Positions 61,514 to 64,000 of a stretch of DNA of 64,000 bases are shown piece by piece. The number at the start of each line of letters is the position of its first letter. Position 1 is the first letter of the stretch. The notes beneath the pieces are model-generated. The model had not been told where the DNA came from. It searched no databases and saw only the letters and a list, made by a program, of their open reading frames with translations. This stretch comes from Haladaptatus halobius (GTDB taxonomy: Archaea; Halobacteriota; Halobacteria; Halobacteriales; Haladaptataceae): NCBI RefSeq assembly GCF_020618475.1, contig NZ_CP085336.1, positions 744,001 through 808,000 of the forward strand, read 5' to 3'. The translations under genes were made by a program, and so were the position numbers.

Positions 61514-61948
61514 ATGTCGCTGGTCGACATCCTCTCCGTGCTGAACCATCAGTTCGTCGCCGCACCGATACAGATCGTCAGTTTCTGGCTGTCGATCGCC
61601 CTCCCCGAGCTCTACGTCCCGCTCCTGTTCGAGGGGTTGCGCGGAAGCATCTTCACGGTGTTCGCCGGACTGGTCACCCCCACGTATTCACGCTCTTTCT
61701 CGGACGAAACTATCGGCTCGAAAAGGCGTGACCGACGTCGACCGCAGGTAGCCCAGTTCCGGCGACACCTCCCAGCGCGCGTCGAAGAATCCGACCGCGC
61801 GACAGGCGTTCCATCCCTGCCAGCGGATGAAGTCGTCGTAGATTCCGTAGTCCGGCGTCGCTTTCTGCGTCGGTATCCAGTTTCGAACCCGCGTGAGTTG
61901 GAGTCCCGCGAGCGGCGTGCCGGTTTCGACCTGCACCAGTCGGCGTGA
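61514..61948 (+). CDS. hypothetical membrane protein, probably truncated
   Basis: From the ATG at 61514, just after a strong TATA region, the first ~58 residues (MSLVDILSVLNHQFVAAPIQ, then IALPELYVPLLFEGLRGSIF) have membrane-protein character and end near VFAGLVTP. The remaining ~85 codons are Arg-rich and lie antisense to the pseudogene on the minus strand, so they are probably not native. It may be the intact 5' end of a gene cut at about base 61690. Confidence 0.4.
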   Translation: MSLVDILSVLNHQFVAAPIQIVSFWLSIALPELYVPLLFEGLRGSIFTVFAGLVTPTYSRSFSDETIGSKRRDRRRPQVAQFRRHLPARVEESDRATGVPSLPADEVVVDSVVRRRFLRRYPVSNPRELESRERRAGFDLHQSA

Positions 61949-62105
61949 ACGACTCGGCGACGGGGTCGAGTCCGCGCGCGTCGGCGCGTTCGTCCGCGCT
62001 GGCAGGGCCGATGGCGGCCACGGCGGCGGCACCCGTCATCGACTGCGCGAACTCGCGGCGACCGAGTTCTGGTTCGAGAGAGCTGCGGTTGATATTGTCT
62101 TTCAC
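61688..62105 (-). pseudogene. Tat-signal protein, frameshifted
   Basis: The start at 62105 gives LGRREFAQSMTGAAAVAAIG, a Tat signal. After VAESFT the frame changes at about 61945-61955 and the next frame carries LVQVETGTPLAGLQLTRV, IPTQKATPDYGIYDDFIRW and WEVSPELGYLRST to the stop at 61688. The length is one base over a multiple of three, consistent with a 1-nt insertion. Family unrecognised. It may itself be a shortened protein. Confidence 0.55.
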
Positions 62106-62227
62106 ATCGTTTTATTTCCGAACGTTTATAGAAACCTTATCTCGATTTTCAAGATGATAAGACGCAGAGCACGTCTTTTGGTGGGGTTCGACCCGAAACG
62201 TACGAGTGTTCGGGAATCGAACGGACG

Positions 62228-62599
62228 ATGATGCGCGTCGTCCATCGACGCGGCGAAAGCGAACGAACGCTCGTCCCGTGGGTCGAACGGGTCGACACGC
62301 TCGGGGCGCGAGTCAGAGGACTCGTTCGACTGGTTAGACGCGACGAGTGCGCACTGTCGTTCGAATTCGAGTCGGTGGACGAACGCCGCGCTTCGACGCT
62401 GCTGACACCGCTGTCGCTCGACGTCGTCTGGACGACCGAAGGGGTGGTGACGCGCGTCGCCCGACTGGACGTGTGGACGGGATTCGAGCAGGGGGAAGGA
62501 GACCGCGTCTTCGAGTTTCGGGCGGGCGTGGCGGACGGCGTGGAACGGGGTGACGAACTCGCGGTTCGTCAGTCCCAGTCGTCCCGTTCAATGGTGTAA
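62228..62599 (+). CDS. DUF192 family protein
   Basis: 123 residues. SLSFEFESVDERRAS-type strand, then TPLSLDVVWTTEGVVTRVARLDVWTG and FEFRAGVADGVERGDEL match the DUF192 fold (small beta-barrel, MHFVRVPLDVVF-D in relatives). Function unknown. The gene overlaps the convergent zinc-ribbon gene by 31 bases. Confidence 0.75.
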   Translation: MMRVVHRRGESERTLVPWVERVDTLGARVRGLVRLVRRDECALSFEFESVDERRASTLLTPLSLDVVWTTEGVVTRVARLDVWTGFEQGEGDRVFEFRAGVADGVERGDELAVRQSQSSRSMV

Positions 62600-62712
62600 C
62601 CGCCGCACTCGGGACAGACTTGATACTGTACTCCGAACGTGGCACCGCACCCCTTACACTCATAGGGAGTCTCTCGTTCCAAGGACACTCCGAGTCGTCG
62701 CATCAGTCTCAT
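62569..62712 (-). CDS. small zinc-ribbon protein
   Basis: 47 residues: MRLMRRLGVSLERETPYECK, then GCGATFGVQYQVCPECGGYT. Two C-x-x-C pairs (ECKGC and VCPEC) form a zinc ribbon of the kind widespread in haloarchaea. The ATG at 62712 or the one at 62703 could start it. Overlaps the DUF192 gene end. Confidence 0.75.
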   Translation of the reverse strand: MRLMRRLGVSLERETPYECKGCGATFGVQYQVCPECGGYTIERDDWD

Positions 62713-62814
62713 GCCCCGCGCTTCGAACGAGGAAAACAAATAGTTCACCAGAGCGGAGTGAAAGTGAAATCCGCCGGGTTGGATTTATCGTCCGGCGGTT
62801 CGAATTTCCCGTCC

Positions 62815-64000
62815 ATGGACAGTTCGAAGCTTTCGGAGACGGACGAGCGGGCGCTGGAGTCGCTTCTCGTCGAGTGGCAGACCGACCATCGCGTGCCGGG
62901 CGTCAGCGTCGCGGTCGTGCGCGACGACGAGGTCGTCTTCGTCGACGGGTACGGGTCGCGCGATTTAGCGTCGAACCGACCGGCGACGTCCGACACGCTG
63001 TACGGGGTCGCATCCGTCACGAAGTCGTTCGTCGCGCTGGCGATCATGCGGTTGCAGGAGGCCGGCGACCTCCGCGTGACCGACCCCGTCGCCGACCACC
63101 TTCCGGTCGACCCGAACGGCGCGACGATTCACGACCTGCTGACCCACTCCTCGGGGATGCCCTCGCTTGGCGTCAGCGAGACGCTCATCTCGCGCCGGGC
63201 GGGGTTGGAGGAGGTCGGGATACCGATGGCCGACCGCGGCGACTTTCACTACCACGTCCGCAACGCGGCGGACGAGGTCGCCGACGACCCCGGCGAGCGG
63301 TTCTTCTACTCGAACAGCGGCTACATGCTCCTCGGCGAAATAATCGAAGCGCGTTCGGGGCGGTCGTTCGACGAGTACGCCGCGGACGAGATACTCGAAC
63401 CGCTCGAGATGGCGCGCTCGACGTTCGACGCCGACGAGTTCGAATCGGACGACAACGTGATGACGCCCTACGTGCTGGACGAGGGGAAGCCCGAACCCAC
63501 GGCGCTCCCCGTCAGGGAACTCAGCCACGCGCCGGGCGGGCTGTTGAGTTCGGTGCGCGAACTGACGAACTACCTCCGATTCCAGATGCGCGGCGAGTTC
63601 GAGGGCGCGAGCCCCGTCTCGCGGGACTCGCTCGACGCGATGCACGCGGGGCACGTCGACACTGACGCCGGCCCGTACGGCTACGGTTGGCGGCGACGGG
63701 AGCTCAGCGACCGAACCGTCGTCGGACACAGCGGTTCGCTCGGCGTCTCTTCGTCCTACCTCGGCTTCCTCGCTGGAGGCGATTACGGAGTCGCGCTCGC
63801 CGCGAACACCGCGCCGGATCACGGACTTTCGGCGCTCGGCGAGGGCGTGCTGGCGCTCCTGCTCGGCGCGAATCCCGAAGAACCAACGCCCTTCTTCGGC
63901 CGCCGAAAGCGCCTCGACGGTCTGACCGGCGAGTACGAAGCCTACCGCGGCGTCAAGCGGGCGACCATCTCCCGCGACGGCGAGGTGCTCCGACTCGCGT
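62815..64000 (+). CDS. class C beta-lactamase-fold serine hydrolase, 3' partial
   Basis: Runs off the window edge after 395 codons. It has the penicillin-recognising-fold residues: Ser67-x-x-Lys70 in VASVTKS, Tyr165-Ser-Asn167 in FFYSNSG, and His305-Ser-Gly in GHSGSLG. PGGLLSSVRELTNYLRFQ and TIHDLLTHSSGMPS are family stretches. Haloarchaeal members are likely esterases or peptidases rather than antibiotic resistance enzymes. The start at 62815 follows a TATA-like gatttatcg (62782-62790) by about 30 bases. Confidence 0.9.
   Translation, partial: MDSSKLSETDERALESLLVEWQTDHRVPGVSVAVVRDDEVVFVDGYGSRDLASNRPATSDTLYGVASVTKSFVALAIMRLQEAGDLRVTDPVADHLPVDPNGATIHDLLTHSSGMPSLGVSETLISRRAGLEEVGIPMADRGDFHYHVRNAADEVADDPGERFFYSNSGYMLLGEIIEARSGRSFDEYAADEILEPLEMARSTFDADEFESDDNVMTPYVLDEGKPEPTALPVRELSHAPGGLLSSVRELTNYLRFQMRGEFEGASPVSRDSLDAMHAGHVDTDAGPYGYGWRRRELSDRTVVGHSGSLGVSSSYLGFLAGGDYGVALAANTAPDHGLSALGEGVLALLLGANPEEPTPFFGRRKRLDGLTGEYEAYRGVKRATISRDGEVLRLA

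Noticed and set aside
1..64000. tRNA, rRNA and CRISPR signals
   Set aside because: Looked for T-arm-like GGTTCRAATC sequences, regularly spaced repeats and rRNA stretches by eye; none convincing.

Overview
The window is a GC-rich, acidic-proteome haloarchaeal chromosome segment. The signs are Tat rather than Sec signals, lipobox proteins, HalOD1, Bat-type HTH and SHOCT proteins, DUF7503/DUF7504-type proteins, a PGF-CTERM tail, and archaeal TATA boxes close to starts. The genus cannot be fixed from sequence alone; a Haladaptatus-like organism would fit. No rRNA, tRNA or CRISPR array was recognised.

Layout. 0-8.6 kb is a glycerol/dihydroxyacetone island: dhaK, dhaL and dhaM (+) face ptsI, ptsH, a small membrane gene, a glycerol facilitator and glpK (-). 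HPr and EI would phosphorylate DhaM, which feeds DhaKL; there is no sugar EIIBC here. dhaK is separated from dhaL by two unrelated small genes. 8.6-16 kb is mixed housekeeping: an aldo/keto reductase, a broken thermonuclease/lamin-tail lipoprotein, SHOCT and DUF4177 proteins, a MutS-like ATPase, a frameshifted DUF389 membrane protein and a Tat-exported serine protease. 16-20.4 kb is a siderophore ABC importer (binding protein, permease, embedded flavoprotein, ATPase) with a DtxR-type iron box in front of both transcription units.

20.4-33.9 kb holds a broken lipoprotein, an MFS carrier, an M24 peptidase, an AI-2E-type membrane protein, E1 alpha/beta of a 2-oxoacid dehydrogenase, then the most interesting locus: a DUF7504-type protein, a CHAT (caspase-like) protease with a compositionally foreign C-terminus, and an unusually short antisense gene of the DUF7503 type. 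A CPBP protease, an MBL hydrolase, a DUF5518 protein and a PQQ-type sugar dehydrogenase follow. 34-36.5 kb has Spo0M, a thioredoxin and TatA. 36.5-46.4 kb has gamma-glutamyltransferase, a DUF1028 protein, a SnoaL-like protein, a complete dipeptide ABC operon and a Bat-type regulator.

46.4-58.5 kb contains three MFS transporters, a TPP enzyme, a methyltransferase that has lost its catalytic core, a winged-helix regulator with a premature stop, an orphan PGF-CTERM tail, an epimerase, a broken DUF2071 gene, a DUF892 protein, a DyP-like peroxidase and a polytopic membrane protein. 58.5-62.1 kb is an integrative-element remnant: a phage-type annealing-like protein, a tyrosine recombinase, a zinc ribbon and a HalOD1 protein, flanked by gene fragments. 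62.2 kb to the end has DUF192, a tiny zinc ribbon and a class C beta-lactamase-fold hydrolase that runs off the edge.

An overall oddity is the number of single-lesion genes: five 1-nt frameshifts, at least two nonsense changes and several truncations. Either the region is decaying or the assembly carries indel errors.
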